A stretch of DNA of 64,000 nt from Eustoma russellianum (GCA_036186865.1 AP025045.1:20771522-20835521), one strand, 5' to 3'. Counted from the first letter of the stretch, positions 10,705 through 22,207 are shown. Made by a program: numbers and translations. The notes: a model not told the origin generated them from the letters alone.

Positions 10705-11766
10705 TAAGGCTCTAGATCCGGGCAGAATATAGAATTAAGCTATGATTTTAGAAATCTAAGTTTGACCTTAGATTTAAGCCATGATCCTAGATGAGTGTTG
10801 ACCTTAGACTAAGAAGATATAGAGGGAAAATTAGTGTTTGACCGGATGATAAAGCCCTAGTCGATGGCAATTTACACAATGTAATCATGCTGCTTGCATG
10901 ACTTTAAGATCTTATTTGGAGTACAAATTAAATTTTGTCGCTTAAACTGAATATTTATACCTTGAGTAGGACTCCGACGCTCCGTGGTGCGGATGGCATC
11001 ACGATTCAGTAAAGTGGCATCATCACTGTCAACCCCAGGAGGCATTAAACTTTACTAGCAATAGTTAGTAAGAGGCAGGGTAAGGAAAATGAAGGACAAA
11101 ATAAACAACTTAATGAGCATACCACGAAACAAAGTAGGAAATGGGAGTCATATCCGTATGAGGCTACCTTATGAGGATAACAAAGAAGCAACGAAGGTGC
11201 GGGTTAAATGTGAAGTACCTATGTCCTATGTCCTACTTCCTAGTATGAGTGATTATGATGAGTAGACCACAAGTAAGTAAGTGAGATTATTAGTGATAGC
11301 ATAACACCGTATTTGGGACTCGGGGTCTTCGTCATGATACATCACTATTAGCACTTGTACACATTTTGTTGTATATGAGGAATGGATCGGCATATCGTGT
11401 ATCAAGAGTGCTATAGCCGAATTAGAACACGTTATGACATCATGATATGAAAGCACTATGTTAGGCAAGAAATGGAAAGCGTGTCATGATTATGAAAACC
11501 ATGTTTTATGAGAACGGGCCACCTTAGGAAGATGATTAAGAATTCCCTAAGTCCATGAAGGCAACTCACCGAAAGGGCTTGCTAAACTAAAAAGGAACAA
11601 GTGCGTGAGCTTTTAAGGGAGGAACTTATTTCCCAACGGACAAGTGCTGTATTGTTGGGAAGTCGGTAATTTGCTTAGCAAACCTATATGTTGGTGTTTC
11701 TTAAGGGGGAATTCATAGAAATGTGGTAAGATGATGGCCATTTGAGGCGGAATGGGGAATCCCATA
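10705..11766 (+). other. Tk1 internal region, left half, no gene recognised
   Basis: About 1.06 kb between the primer site and the nested solo LTR. A phrase near 10970 (gactccgacgctccgtggtg) echoes the terminal LTR block, but no gag motif can be read in any frame and the open frames are short. Bases 11762-11766 (CCATA) are one copy of the solo-LTR target duplication. Confidence 0.6.
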
Positions 11767-13589
11767 TGTTGTACCCCAACGACCATGTACTTGAAACTAT
11801 GAATAAGTGACGAAATAAAAGCGATGATTCCTTCACGTGCATGTTACTTGAGTCAAATTAGCGCTTCTTTATTTAAATTCTTTAAGTTCATTTAGGACAG
11901 ACACTAAATAGTTATACAAGCGAACGTCACAAGGTGTGTGACACACCTTGTGAATTCGGCCAAAGGCCATTGATCACCCTTGAAGTAAACTTGTTCTTGT
12001 ACGAATACAAACGTAATTGATACTCACAAAGCAAGATTAAAATCATATTAGATAAAATAGATAGTAGCATAAATTATATAAATGTGGGACATGTTAATTA
12101 TGAAATGACCAAAACACCCCCAAAGGCCTCCCTATTTTCGGTCAAGACCCTCCCAAGGGATCTAGAACCCTCCACAAATTAACCTAAATAAACCAAATAA
12201 TATTAAATACCAAAATCAACAAACATGCAAAGAATAAACTAGTAAAATAAAAGAAAAGAAGACATGCATGCAAGAAAGAAATGATAAAAAAATGAAAGCA
12301 TGCAAACATGCCCTTACACAATTACAAACCCAACACCCTTTTCTCAATTTTTCACAAAAGCCTTGTCCCTCCATTTGACTCCCCCACCGTCGGTTGCCTC
12401 CCCATTATTCCCCCCAACATATTTTATTTTAGCCACCACAAGCTCATCTCAAACCATCTTGGAAATCCTCTCAAGCAAAGCCTAGTAAAACTTAGCAAAA
12501 TTTCCACCCTTCCATCACCAAGAAAACTTTCGGCCCCTCCCTTCTTGAAGGCTAGAAGTCCTCAATCAAGCTTCATCTTCAAGACTCAAGAGACATCTAG
12601 GTAAGTCTTGTTCCAAACTTCCTTAAGTGAATTCTTATTTAGTGAAGAATGAAGCTCACATGAACTCCTCCTCTCCATGCCAAAACCGTGGGATTCCATG
12701 GTTCAAATAGGTGAAAGCCATCAACTTTCTTAGGTGGTGCTATCTTGCTACAATTGAAGCTCCACTACAAGCCTACTTTGGTAAGATGTTCTAGCCTCAA
12801 TTGGAACTCTATTTTCACTATTGAATGAAGACTAACTCTCCTTTTTCCTCTCCAACCAAACCGTGTAGGCAAGGGTGGAAAAGGAGGAGGATTCCAACTC
12901 AACTCACTTCATAACCAAGCTAAGACAAGAACTTTAGCTTGAAGAGGCAAGTATACACTAGACTCTCATGATTTATTTGAAGAATTAGTGACTTGAATGG
13001 CTAGATGTTCCTAAGATGTGAACTTTAGAAGAAAACACTAAGTTCAAGTTTGTACCTTAGTGATTTCTTAAGAACATTATCTTGAATGTGACTAATTCCT
13101 TCAAAGATGCAATCTTTTCTTACATGCAAAGTGAAATGGGGCTGTCTTAAGATGAATTAAGGTCCACCTAAGTAAGTCTAGGCTAGATTAACTCTTGGAT
13201 GAAACTTGTGAAGACCTAAGAAAGCATGCATGTGTTAAATGTGAATTTTATGAGGTTGTTTGGGTAAGATTGGAATAACATGGTACTTGCATGTGTTGCA
13301 TGATTAAATAAGTGTTGTGAAAATATGTTCTTGGTATCACCTAAATTTCGGCCTAAAGGATGAAGATGAAGGTGAATTGAATCCAAGAAAGAACATCTTT
13401 GTAAACAAGCATGCTAGTGGTTGTGAACAAACTACCCACTGTTTTGACATGGTGCAAAGAGGACTCAAAATGAGGAATGAAATCTGGACATTCATAGGAA
13501 AAAGGTATATGTGATGACTAATAAGTTATTTCATAAGCACAAGATAATTAGTGGTCACTTGACATGAAAAGAGGGTAAAATGTCAAACC

Positions 13590-14560
13590 ACTGGAGCTGG
13601 AAAAATTGGACAGTGAGATGTGTGACCCTAAACTGAACCTTACTAACGTGCTATCAAATTTGTTTTTGGTATGATGTTAGTCCTATGTGTTTAGCAAATG
13701 TGAGAGTTGGAATTGTGGTAAAATAGGTTATGGATTATTTTTAATAAATGTTTTGGCGAAACTGCTCAGGCTGGGAATTCTGGAACTGGACAGAATAGAG
13801 TGACGTATTAGATGGTTTAATAACTGACCTTACAGACCTTCAATGAAGCTAATTTTTGGTAAAAAGTTAGCCTTATGAATGTATCACAAGTGAGAGGTGA
13901 ATTTCGTCAAAATAAGCTAGGGATTATTTTTAAGAAATTACGCGGTAAAACTACTCCAGTAACAAATTCTGGAGCTGGGCAGAATTGATCATTGAATTCA
14001 ACGTATTAAAAGAGGACCTTGTGAACCTTCAATAGATCTGATTTTTGGCACAAACCTAGCCCTATGAGTGTAGTGGAGATTCCAGTGGGAATTTTAGTAA
14101 AATGAGCTATGGTTAATTTTTAATAAAATATTTAGTAAGACTGGTCAGACCTGAAAAACGGGAACTGAGCAGAATAGTGACATCTTTTCATTGACTTAAA
14201 AAGGGACCTTGTAGATGATCAATAAAGCTGATTTTTGGCATGGTAATAATCATATGAGTTTAGTGGACACGCCAACTAGAATCTTGGTAAAATAAGTTAC
14301 AGATTATGTTAAATGAATTATTTGGTAAAACTGCTCAACACAAATTACTGGAGCCAACCTGAAATTAGTAACGACTTTCCAGCCTCAGAAAAGGGACTTA
14401 GAGACATGAAAATGGGCTAAATTTCGGTAGGATACTAGTTCCATATGTTTGTGACTTGGGCGAGTTGGAATTTCTGGAAAACGAATTACGGATTCACCGC
14501 AATAGAATTTTTAGTAAAATCTGTCAGTTCAGTTTCAGCACCTAACACAGTTAGGAAAAT
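13590..14560 (+). repeat. About 190-bp tandem repeats inside solo LTR
   Basis: Five diverged units. The phrase 'ctggagctggacagaat' recurs near 13592, 13783, 13969, 14160 and 14348 (spacing 186-191), each followed by 'tttttggtatgatgttagccctatgtg'-like and 'tggattatttttaataaa'-like phrases. The Tk1 3' LTR has the same repeat at 18590-19350 (spacing 189-191). No coding potential. Confidence 0.75.
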
Positions 14561-14967
14561 AAGTAAATAAGTCCCTTTATGGTTATTGAAATAATCTGCA
14601 ATTTATGACACGTATCTAAGATTCCACCAAACCTATTTGTGACAAAGGAATTATGGAAATAGACCTAATTGATTAGCTCAACCGCCCTATGAATGTGAAG
14701 CGAAAGTCTTGGAAATATTTAACCTCTAAATTCATGTATGTTGATATGTTATAAGGAATGCATGCAATTATTCATGTCACGGCTTGCATTCCACATCACG
14801 GCATGTATCATGCATGATCATGAAACTGATTTTCATGGATTTTATGATGCAAGCAAGTTTTACAAGCGACTACCTTTTTGTTATGCATGAAAAGTCTTTA
14901 CGGTCCCATGTTTTTAAAGAAAGCTTCATGATTCCTTTGCCGGCCAAGCATGCGACTAACCCGACTC

Positions 14968-15254
14968 CAGACCCGGGGTTAATTGGTCTGATGATATGAT
15001 ATGTTCTGGACCCGCTCAGATCCGGGGTTAATTGATCTGATATCTATTCTGGACCCGCTCAGATCCGGGATTAATTGATCTGATATCTGTTCTGGACCCG
15101 CTCAGATCCGGGGTTAATTGATCTGATATCTGTTCTGGAACCGCTCAGATCCGGGGTTAATTGGTCTGATATCTGTTCTGGACCCGCTCAGATCCGGGGT
15201 TAATTGGTCTAATATCTGTTCTGGACCCGCTCAGATCCGGGGTTAATTGATCTG
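14968..15254 (+). repeat. Hairpin minisatellite in solo LTR, 7 units
   Basis: Seven units, period 43 bp after a first step of 49, each with a 6-11-6 hairpin. Starts: 14968, 15017, 15060, 15103, 15146, 15189, 15232. Unit 1 has CAGACC...GGTCTG; most others have CAGATC...GATCTG. The loop is CGGGGTTAATT, with one CGGGATTAATT. Both arms differ between unit 1 and unit 2 while pairing stays complete. Confidence 0.85.
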
Positions 15255-16043
15255 ACACTCTGTTTTTACGACATGTTACCTTATGGGACCAAAATGATGT
15301 TTTGACATGACATGACATGACATCATGCATTGCATCTTGCATAATTCACGATCATGAACACATGTTGCATGTCACAATTAATGGTTATAAGTTATTATTG
15401 GTAAAGCATTTCCTAATAACATGCTTAAGACGAATGCCAAGTAAGTTCAGGATCCAAGATCAGGTATGGTATAGCATTCCCCAAAACATGCCTAAGCCGA
15501 ACGTCAAATAAGTACAGGATCCAAGAGCAGGTATGAATTATGATTATTTGAGGTTTTTGGGGTAAGACATTCATGTTATGATTCTTTACGTATTTCGTGC
15601 TAGTTTATTGTATTCTTGCTGGGTGATCTTTATCACTCACACTTTATTTTTCCCCAGAGCCAGAGAATGCTAAGATAGAATGGATCGAGGATGAGCCGAG
15701 AGTACCTTATCCATAAGCGAGGAGTATGAAGAGAGCTAAGCTAAGGACTTTTGAGCTGCCAAGACGATTTGTATTATGACTATGTTTAAACTGTCTGGAT
15801 TGTAGGTTATGTTATGATTTGGGGTACTACTACTTTTGGGAACTCAGTAAATTAGTGATGCATGTTTGATTTGAAAACTTTTAATTCTGCCTAAATTTTA
15901 CTACCATGTTGAATGATAGCATGGGAGTCCACGACTTATGTTATGGATGTTCACATGTATGCATGACGCCTTGTACTCTCCTCAGTGAAGTACGGTGGGT
16001 GCACCGTATCCGGACGAGGCCGGGTGCGGGGCGCTACACCATA

Positions 16044-16640
16044 GATATAATGTTTGGGTCAAGAATTGATAAGTGAAGTATATCTAACACACTCCAGCGG
16101 AGACGTTACAACTTGGCATATCCTTATTCCATATGTATAGCATGATGTTCCAAATGTTTTATGAACACACAAATAGTGATACGAACATGTTTCCAAAGAG
16201 AAAACAAGGATTTATGATGAACAAGAAACATTTGAAATGTCATAAAGGGGGCATAAGTTTCAAAACCATAACTTCTAGTTCGATTTTATGAAATGATCGC
16301 GAAAGTAAAAGTTATTATGTAGTAAGGCGATCAGCGAGATGGATGAATGTGGCACATACCTTATGAAGAGCTTGGTATGTGTACCTTATGGGAATTATTC
16401 CGGATGTCGTTGGATGTTGTTTCATACGTAAGATGACCGTTACATGATTACTGAAAGGATGTTTACAGAAAAGAACTAATGATCTATATCCCAGAGTTAA
16501 TGATCTCTGCCAAACTTTCATATTTTATGAAAAAGGAAATTATAAGCATTTCATGATCATGTTAACATGGAATGGATATCATTATCAGTACATAGTATCA
16601 AGATTGCAAGTGCCTAAGATATGAGATAGGTTACGATAGC
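16044..16640 (+). other. Tk1 internal region, right half, no gene recognised
   Basis: Non-coding by eye. It continues the Tk1 inside after the right copy of CCATA (16039-16043). No domain motif is visible in any frame until the pol-end relic begins. Confidence 0.5.
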
Positions 16641-16739
16641 ACCTCTAGAAAATTTGAATAAGTTCCAATGAGACCTCTAAGATGAATCGAACGAAGCAGT
16701 TCTGAGGGAACTAAATAGACGCTTTATTCTAAAGATAAG

Positions 16740-16895
16740 GAAGGAGCCCTGAGGGTCGTTGAGTCAAAAGAAAAGGAGTTGAGAAAGAGATCCATACCCA
16801 TGGTAAAGGTTCAGTAGAAGTACCATCTTGGAGTAGAAGCCACATAGGGAATGGAAGAAAACATGAGGAGTAGATGCCCCATCTTTTGACTAGTC
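16740..16895 (+). pseudogene. Relic of Tekay pol C-terminus (chromodomain end)
   Basis: One frame reads ALRVVESKEKELRKRSIP, MVKVQ-stop-KYH, LGVEAT-stop-GMEENMRSR. This matches the Tekay integrase tail, where other copies in this window read VVDRKDQVLRHRVIPYV, VKVQWTKHTEREATWE and LEEQMRERYPQLF. Two TAG codons (16815-16817 and 16845-16847) sit where the family has TGG tryptophan, so both are G-to-A changes. It proves that Tk1 descends from a pol-bearing chromovirus. Confidence 0.8.
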
Positions 16896-16923
16896 TCTCA
16901 AGTTTCGAGGACGAAACTTATGT

Positions 16924-16936
16924 TAAGGGGGGAGAA
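16924..16936 (+). promoter_or_regulatory. Tk1 polypurine tract
   Basis: AAGGGGGGAGAA directly before the 3' LTR start TGTTGTACCCC at 16937, preceded by TTTCGAGGACGAAACTT as in Tekay/Del elements. It is the RNase H-resistant primer for plus-strand synthesis and fixes the LTR boundary. Confidence 0.9.
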
Positions 16937-17504
16937 TGTTGTACCCCGACGAAAAGTCATATTGTACTTGAAGACTCGTATAAGTAAATTAATAAGTGGC
17001 ATCATTCAAGTGCATTTCACTAAGTTTCCTTAGTGCTTCTTTTATTTTATGTTGATAAGCAAACAATATAATCATTCAAGCAGGAGTTATGGACCATGGC
17101 CAATTCACCCTAAGGGCGTAAGAGATTTCGGCCATAAGGTTTGAAAAGGGCCTTAAAGAGGTTTTTCCAAATTATAAGGTGGTTAATCTTAAGGGCCTTC
17201 TTAAAATAAGCCCAAATAGAAATTAAGGAGTTGTAAGTAGTGGACAATTTTCCCCCCCAACTATTACAAAATTTCGGCCCTTTAGCCATGAGGAATTAAG
17301 AATTTCCAAATTTTATTTTAAAACAAAAAGGGGAAATAATTAGTAAAAAAGGGGGCTACTACCTACATAGCTTCTCATTAAACCACTTGGAAAGAGAATT
17401 AAGTAGGCTAATGGCCCCTTAAAAGCCCTAAACCGCCGCCCTTCATGGTTAACCAAGGATCAATTCAAATATTACCGTGGTTACTTTATATTAAATACAA
17501 GGTT

Positions 17505-17660
17505 AAAGTAACTCTTGTTGGATAAAGTAACCTAGGTTATCCATAAAGTAACTACAGTTGAATTAAAGTAACTATAGTTGACTTAAAGTAACTATAGTTG
17601 AATTACAGTAACTATAGTTGCATTAAAGTAACCTTGGTTAGTTAAAAAGTAACTAAGGCT
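17505..17660 (+). repeat. 20-bp palindromic tandem array
   Basis: About eight units of 20 bp built on 'aaagtaaCTATAGTTgaatt'. The centre is a palindrome or near-palindrome whose arms vary together: AACCTAGGTT, AACTACAGTT, AACTATAGTT (three times), AACCTTGGTT. The last units decay after 17646. It lies near the 5' end of the LTR (U3 side). Confidence 0.8.
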
Positions 17661-20124
17661 AATTAACTCTAATTAGCCTAAACCAAGCGAAGGTAAACCC
17701 CTTCCCTCTTAACATAACCCACGGCTAACCCTTAGCCAAGAAAGGAAAAATTCATTCCATGAACACCCTAGAACTCTCTCTTATTCTCAACTCTCAAGAA
17801 TTCACAATGGAGCAAGAGACTTCCCTATTTTTCATTTGAGGAACATGGCTAGTTGAGGCAAAGAGTTCCAAGAACCATCTTCAAGCTCCAAGAATTCATC
17901 TAGGTAAGTACATGCTAAGTGTTCTAAGTGAATTCTATGTTTCAAAGAAAGGAACTCATATTGGTATTCCTCTTGTCTTGCCAAAAACGTGACACTCAAA
18001 TGGTCACTAGGAGAAGATTTGTCAAGCTACTAGGAGGAGCTAATATCTTGGTGGTTTGAATCCGTTTCAAGCCACATCCAAGTTTCATTTTGGTAAGAAA
18101 ATCATATCCTCAATATAGTTGCTTCTTCATTAAGATAGTAACTAATGTTCATCCTTCTTCCTCCTCTCAAAACCGTGTGATATATGTGATGTTGGAGGAA
18201 GACTTCGCTCCATTTCAACCAGGGATCATGCTAAGGAAAAGCTCTAAGGTTCAAAGAGGCAAGTATACTCTAGCCAATCTTGCCTTATTTGTGAAGTGCA
18301 TGCTTGAATGGCTAGTCATTATTAGGCTATGAATCTTAGTTAAAGATGCTAAGTATAAGACATGAAAACTAGTTGTTATAAGAAAAGTGATGGTATGAGC
18401 AAATGATTTGTTGTATGAATGTGTGTGACTATTTTGATATGATTCATAAACAGTTTATTTATGGTTTAAAGCATCTTATGAGGCTTGTAAACATTAGGTT
18501 GAAGTGTGTATTTAATGGATATTAAGTCACCTTAAGGAATGAAGTTGATTGGAAATGCTTGAACCATAAAAGTGAAGAAGTGCTGGAGCTACTGGAGCTG
18601 GACAGATTTGTGTAGCTGATTGTGTGACCTAAAACCGAACCTTAGGATTGTTCAAATTGGCTAATTTGCGGTATGACGTTAGCCTTATATGTTTATGAAA
18701 TGTGTAAGTTAGAATTTCAATAAAAGGAGTTGTGGTTTATCCTTAATGAATTATTTAGTGACAACTGGTCAAACAGAGGTACAGGAGCTGAACAGTTTTC
18801 TGTGTCAGGTTGTACGATCTGAAAATGAACCTTAGGGGTGTTCAAATTGACTAATTGTTGGTACGATGATAGCCTCATATGTGTATTAAATGTGTGAATT
18901 GGAATTTTAGTAAAAGGATTGTTGGATTGATCATAATATGATTTTTAGTAGGGACTGCTCAGATAGAAGTACTGGAGCTGAACAGTTTTGTGTGGCATAT
19001 TGTACGCCCTAAAAATGAACTGTAGGAATGTCAAAATTGGCTAATTCTTGGTATGATAATATCCCTATGTGTCTGTGAAACATGAGAGTTGGAATTTTGT
19101 TAAAAGGAGTTACGGATTATTTTTAACGGAATTGTTACTAAAACTGGTTATGCTGGAAATTACTGGACTGAACAGATTTTAAGTGACCTAATGAGTATCC
19201 CGGAAATGGACCATAGGAATACGCAATTGGGCTGATTTTTGGTAGGATACTATCCCTATGTGTTTATTAAGTTTTATAGCTGCAATTTTTGAAAAAGGAT
19301 TTACGGTTTGGTCACAATAAAATTTGTAGTAAAATCGATCATTACAGAATTCAGCATGTAACCGTTTTGGGAAAAAGAATAAATGATCCCTTTAACGATA
19401 TTATAATTCCGCAAAACTTTTATGACAACTACTTAAGACATATGTGAACGTTTTGATGTAAACCACTTATCTTAGAATGATTATTTGAGGGGTAATCACC
19501 AAAGTTAAGTGGGCATTACTAATCTGGAATTTTGGGCAGAATTAAGGAATTTGTTGTGAGGCCTTGTTTGGATGGGCTTAGGCTTAGTAATATGGTTTGG
19601 GCTTGCGAGAACTGATTATTGGCATGTCTACAATATTTTTTCAGGGTTGGCTCAAATTAAATGAAGCTTAATGGGCCTATATGAATGGTAAAAGAAAGGA
19701 CAATGTATTGCTGAAATTCAGCAGCCCTTGTTTCGTAATTAAATAAACTAGGTGTCTTACCTGTCTCGTATCGTCACAAAAATTATATTACGAATAGAAA
19801 AGACACTCTTATGCATATGTATGACAAGAACTAATGATAGTGGACCTAAAATACGAGGCTTGGAGGCCATGCATATGGAATGATAATTCTTGAAATTTAT
19901 CCAGCCTAAAGAAGGAGTCATATGTATGTGTATATGTAACGCATTATATCATGAATTGCATAGTACATGTCGTACGTTGCATCATCGTCATTTTACGCGA
20001 TTTATGGAACAGATTTTATGAGAAATAAAGATGAAAAAGCGTTTTTAAAGAATAGATTCTGTTTTTAAAAGAACGCTTCCCACCGGTACTCTCTATGTGT
20101 TTTCTGGCCAGTAAGGACCCGTTC

Positions 20125-20307
20125 CAGATCCAGGGTTAATTGATTTGATGATATGGACCATTCAGGCCTGGAGAGAATAGACCTGATATGGACCGTTCAG
20201 GCCCGGAGAGAATAGACCTGATAAGTGATGACGTGACCGTTCCGAATCCGGGAATAATAGATTCGAAGGGAAGAAGTGACCGCCTCAGATCCGGGTGAAT
20301 AGATCTG
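20125..20307 (+). repeat. Hairpin minisatellite in Tk1 3' LTR
   Basis: Counterpart of 9488-9705. Units include CAGATC...GATTTG (20125-20147), CAGG...CCTG forms near 20166 and 20200, CGAATC...GATTCG (20243-20265, perfect) and CAGATC...GATCTG (20286-20307, perfect). Loops start with CGG or CAGGG. Confidence 0.75.
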
Positions 20308-21285
20308 AATATTCTCTTGTTTTCTTGACGATGATGTTTTGAATGAAAGAACGAAAGAACAAAAGGAAAAGATTTTCATGGTTTCATTATGCACTACATT
20401 TGCATATTCACACTCATTGCATTTGGTCATTAGCATGATGTTGAGTCTACTTGCACTGAGATGTGTTATTACTTGCTTCATGGTTACATTATGATTTTAT
20501 TGCCTTAGCTGCTATTGACTGAAGGGATTAGATGCTAGCCAATGCTAGATGTAATGTTACTTAGGTTATGATCTCCTTATCTTTCGTCACCTAAGTTACG
20601 ATCCTATCACTGTTGTTATGTAAGATATGATCTTATTCATGATACTTAGGCTAAGTTGTTATGACTAGCTCCTAAGTTATGATCTTTATTGAGTGATGAT
20701 CTTTTCATAAGTTATGATCTCTGTTAAGTTTCAATCTTTGATAAGTTATGAGCTGATTTCTTACGGGTGTTGAATGGAAGGTCAGGTATGTTTCTAACCC
20801 GAATTTTGGGGGTTCGGTTCTTGTATGTACTTTCCATTTAATGCATGATTGTTACGGTACACTTGCTGGTGACGTGTTCACTCACCCTTTATTTTTCCTC
20901 CCAGAAACCACAGGGAATAGGGTCGAGTGGATCGAGGACGAGCCTAGGGTGTCTTATCCGTAGAAGAGCGATTGAAGGATGATTTAAGGGTTTATGACGA
21001 GATGGTCATGTTTGAGGAACTTTTATTAATTTATGTCGAAAAACATTGGATTTTGGATTCCCGCATTTTAGGAACATGTCTGTAAGACTTATGATGAATG
21101 TTTTGACGCTTTCATTTGGAAAATTTTTATTCTGCCTTGGTTTTTCTCACTTGCAACGTGTAACCATGAAAGTCCACATATTTTAATTTGGACTAAGATA
21201 AGTTATGGATCGACGCCTGGTACTCTCCGTAGTGAAGTACGGCGGTCACACCGTATCTGGCTAGGCCAGGGTGCGGGGCGCTACA

Positions 21286-22207
21286 CTACGTACCTTTAGC
21301 TGGTGTTCAATCTTCTCATCCATATGGACCATGGTTGTGAGGTCGAGGTAAGGTTGAAGCTCAACCCTTTGCGCAATCTCCCTGTTTAGACCATGTAAGA
21401 ACCGAGTCTTGGTGGCTTCTTCGGGTTCCTACAAGTTAGACCGTTCCAACAAAATTTCTAACTCTTTGTAATACTCGTCTACACTTTTGGAACCTTGTCT
21501 TAAGTTTTGCAAACTTGTGAAAATAGAACTCTCAAAATTGTTTGGGATAAAACTTTGTCTCATTTCAAATTTCATTTCTTCCCAAGTGGCAATTGTAGGT
21601 TGTCTTGTCTTAGTCCTATTTCTACACAAATTTGTCCACCAATTTAGTACATAACAAGAAAACTCAATAGAAGTGTACCTCACCTTTTGTAATTCACTGT
21701 AATTAGTATAAGAAAAGATTAGATCCACTTTCGTTTCCCATTTCAAATATTCCTCCGCATTACTTTTACCATAAAACATTGAAATATTTATTTTTGTTTT
21801 GAGAAAATCGTCATCCTATGGGAAAAGGGGGTTTGGCGTCTTTGGTAACCACTGGAAGGGTGGTCATCAAAGTCATAATCATCGTGCTCAAATGGAATGT
21901 AATCATCATTATACCTTCTTGGTTGCGTTGGCGGAACAAACCTTCTTGGCTCGATGTGTGGTGGTCTGAGGTTATCATCCTCAACTTCTTTTGGGGAGTG
22001 ACGCCTTGGTTGTGGTAGGGGAACGGCCCTGCTCGTGCCTTGGCCATCACTTGTCTTGTAGCTCCGTTCAACATCCTACAATCGATGTTTGATTACCTAT
22101 TTGTCATGCATGAGTTTCTTTAACATCTCCAGCATTTGTTGTTGCGTGTTGTCTGAAGTCTCAGCTTCCTTTGACTTGCTAGAAGCGGAATGAGTGTTGC
22201 TCTCCAT
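21286..22207 (-). pseudogene. Gypsy gag (Gy2), frameshifted
   Basis: Reads leftwards from an ATG at 22205-22207 (MESNTHSASSKSKE). A low-complexity RRY/PPxxPRR linker follows, then from 21779 the retrotransposon gag domain: EYLKWETKVDLIF, WEEMKFEMRQSFIP, LQNLRQGSKSVDEYYKE. After a TAG near 21431 it continues as EPEEATKTRFLHGLNREIA to the Tk1 LTR edge. There are a stop near 22100, a frameshift near 21800 and the stop at 21431. Tk1's right LTR abuts the break, so Gy2's zinc knuckle and protease are missing here. Confidence 0.75.

Larger units (their letters stand above)
11767..16038 (+). mobile_element. Solo Tekay-like LTR nested in Tk1
   Basis: A 4272-bp LTR beginning TGTTGTACCCCAACG and ending GGGGCGCTACA, flanked on both sides by CCATA (11762-11766 and 16039-16043), a perfect 5-bp target duplication. 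There is no PBS after its right end and no purine tract before its left end. That is the signature of an element that inserted whole and then lost its inside by LTR-LTR recombination. It is related to the Tk1 LTRs but clearly diverged from them, so it comes from a sister copy. It contains about 190-bp repeats and a hairpin array. Confidence 0.9.
8403..21285 (+). mobile_element. Tk1: non-autonomous Tekay-like Gypsy element
   Basis: A truncated 5' LTR (8403-10690), PBS 10693-10704, an internal region of about 2.0 kb once the nested solo LTR is removed, a purine tract and a 4349-bp 3' LTR (16937-21285). The LTR ends are TGTTGTACCCC and GGGGCGCTACA. The two LTRs align closely by eye from 8403 and 19030 onward. 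The inside holds no gag, protease or RT; only a relic of the chromodomain end of pol survives. It would have depended on proteins from a complete relative. The missing 5' LTR start prevents a target-site test. Confidence 0.8.
16937..21285 (+). repeat. Tk1 3' LTR, full length (4349 bp)
   Basis: Starts TGTTGTACCCCGACG after the purine tract and ends GGGGCGCTACA. It carries a 20-bp palindromic array (17505-17660), about 190-bp repeats (18590-19350), the hairpin array (20125-20307), the 'taagttatgatct' run (about 20560-20750) and the conserved terminal block (21210-21285). The short open frames in it (for example 18090-18332) are not genes. The next five bases are CTACG; no matching left copy can be tested. 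Confidence 0.85.

Noticed and set aside
14968..15254. CRISPR-like array (regular repeats of 43 bp)
   Set aside because: The whole unit repeats with no unique spacers, no cas genes, and the sequence is plant LTR.
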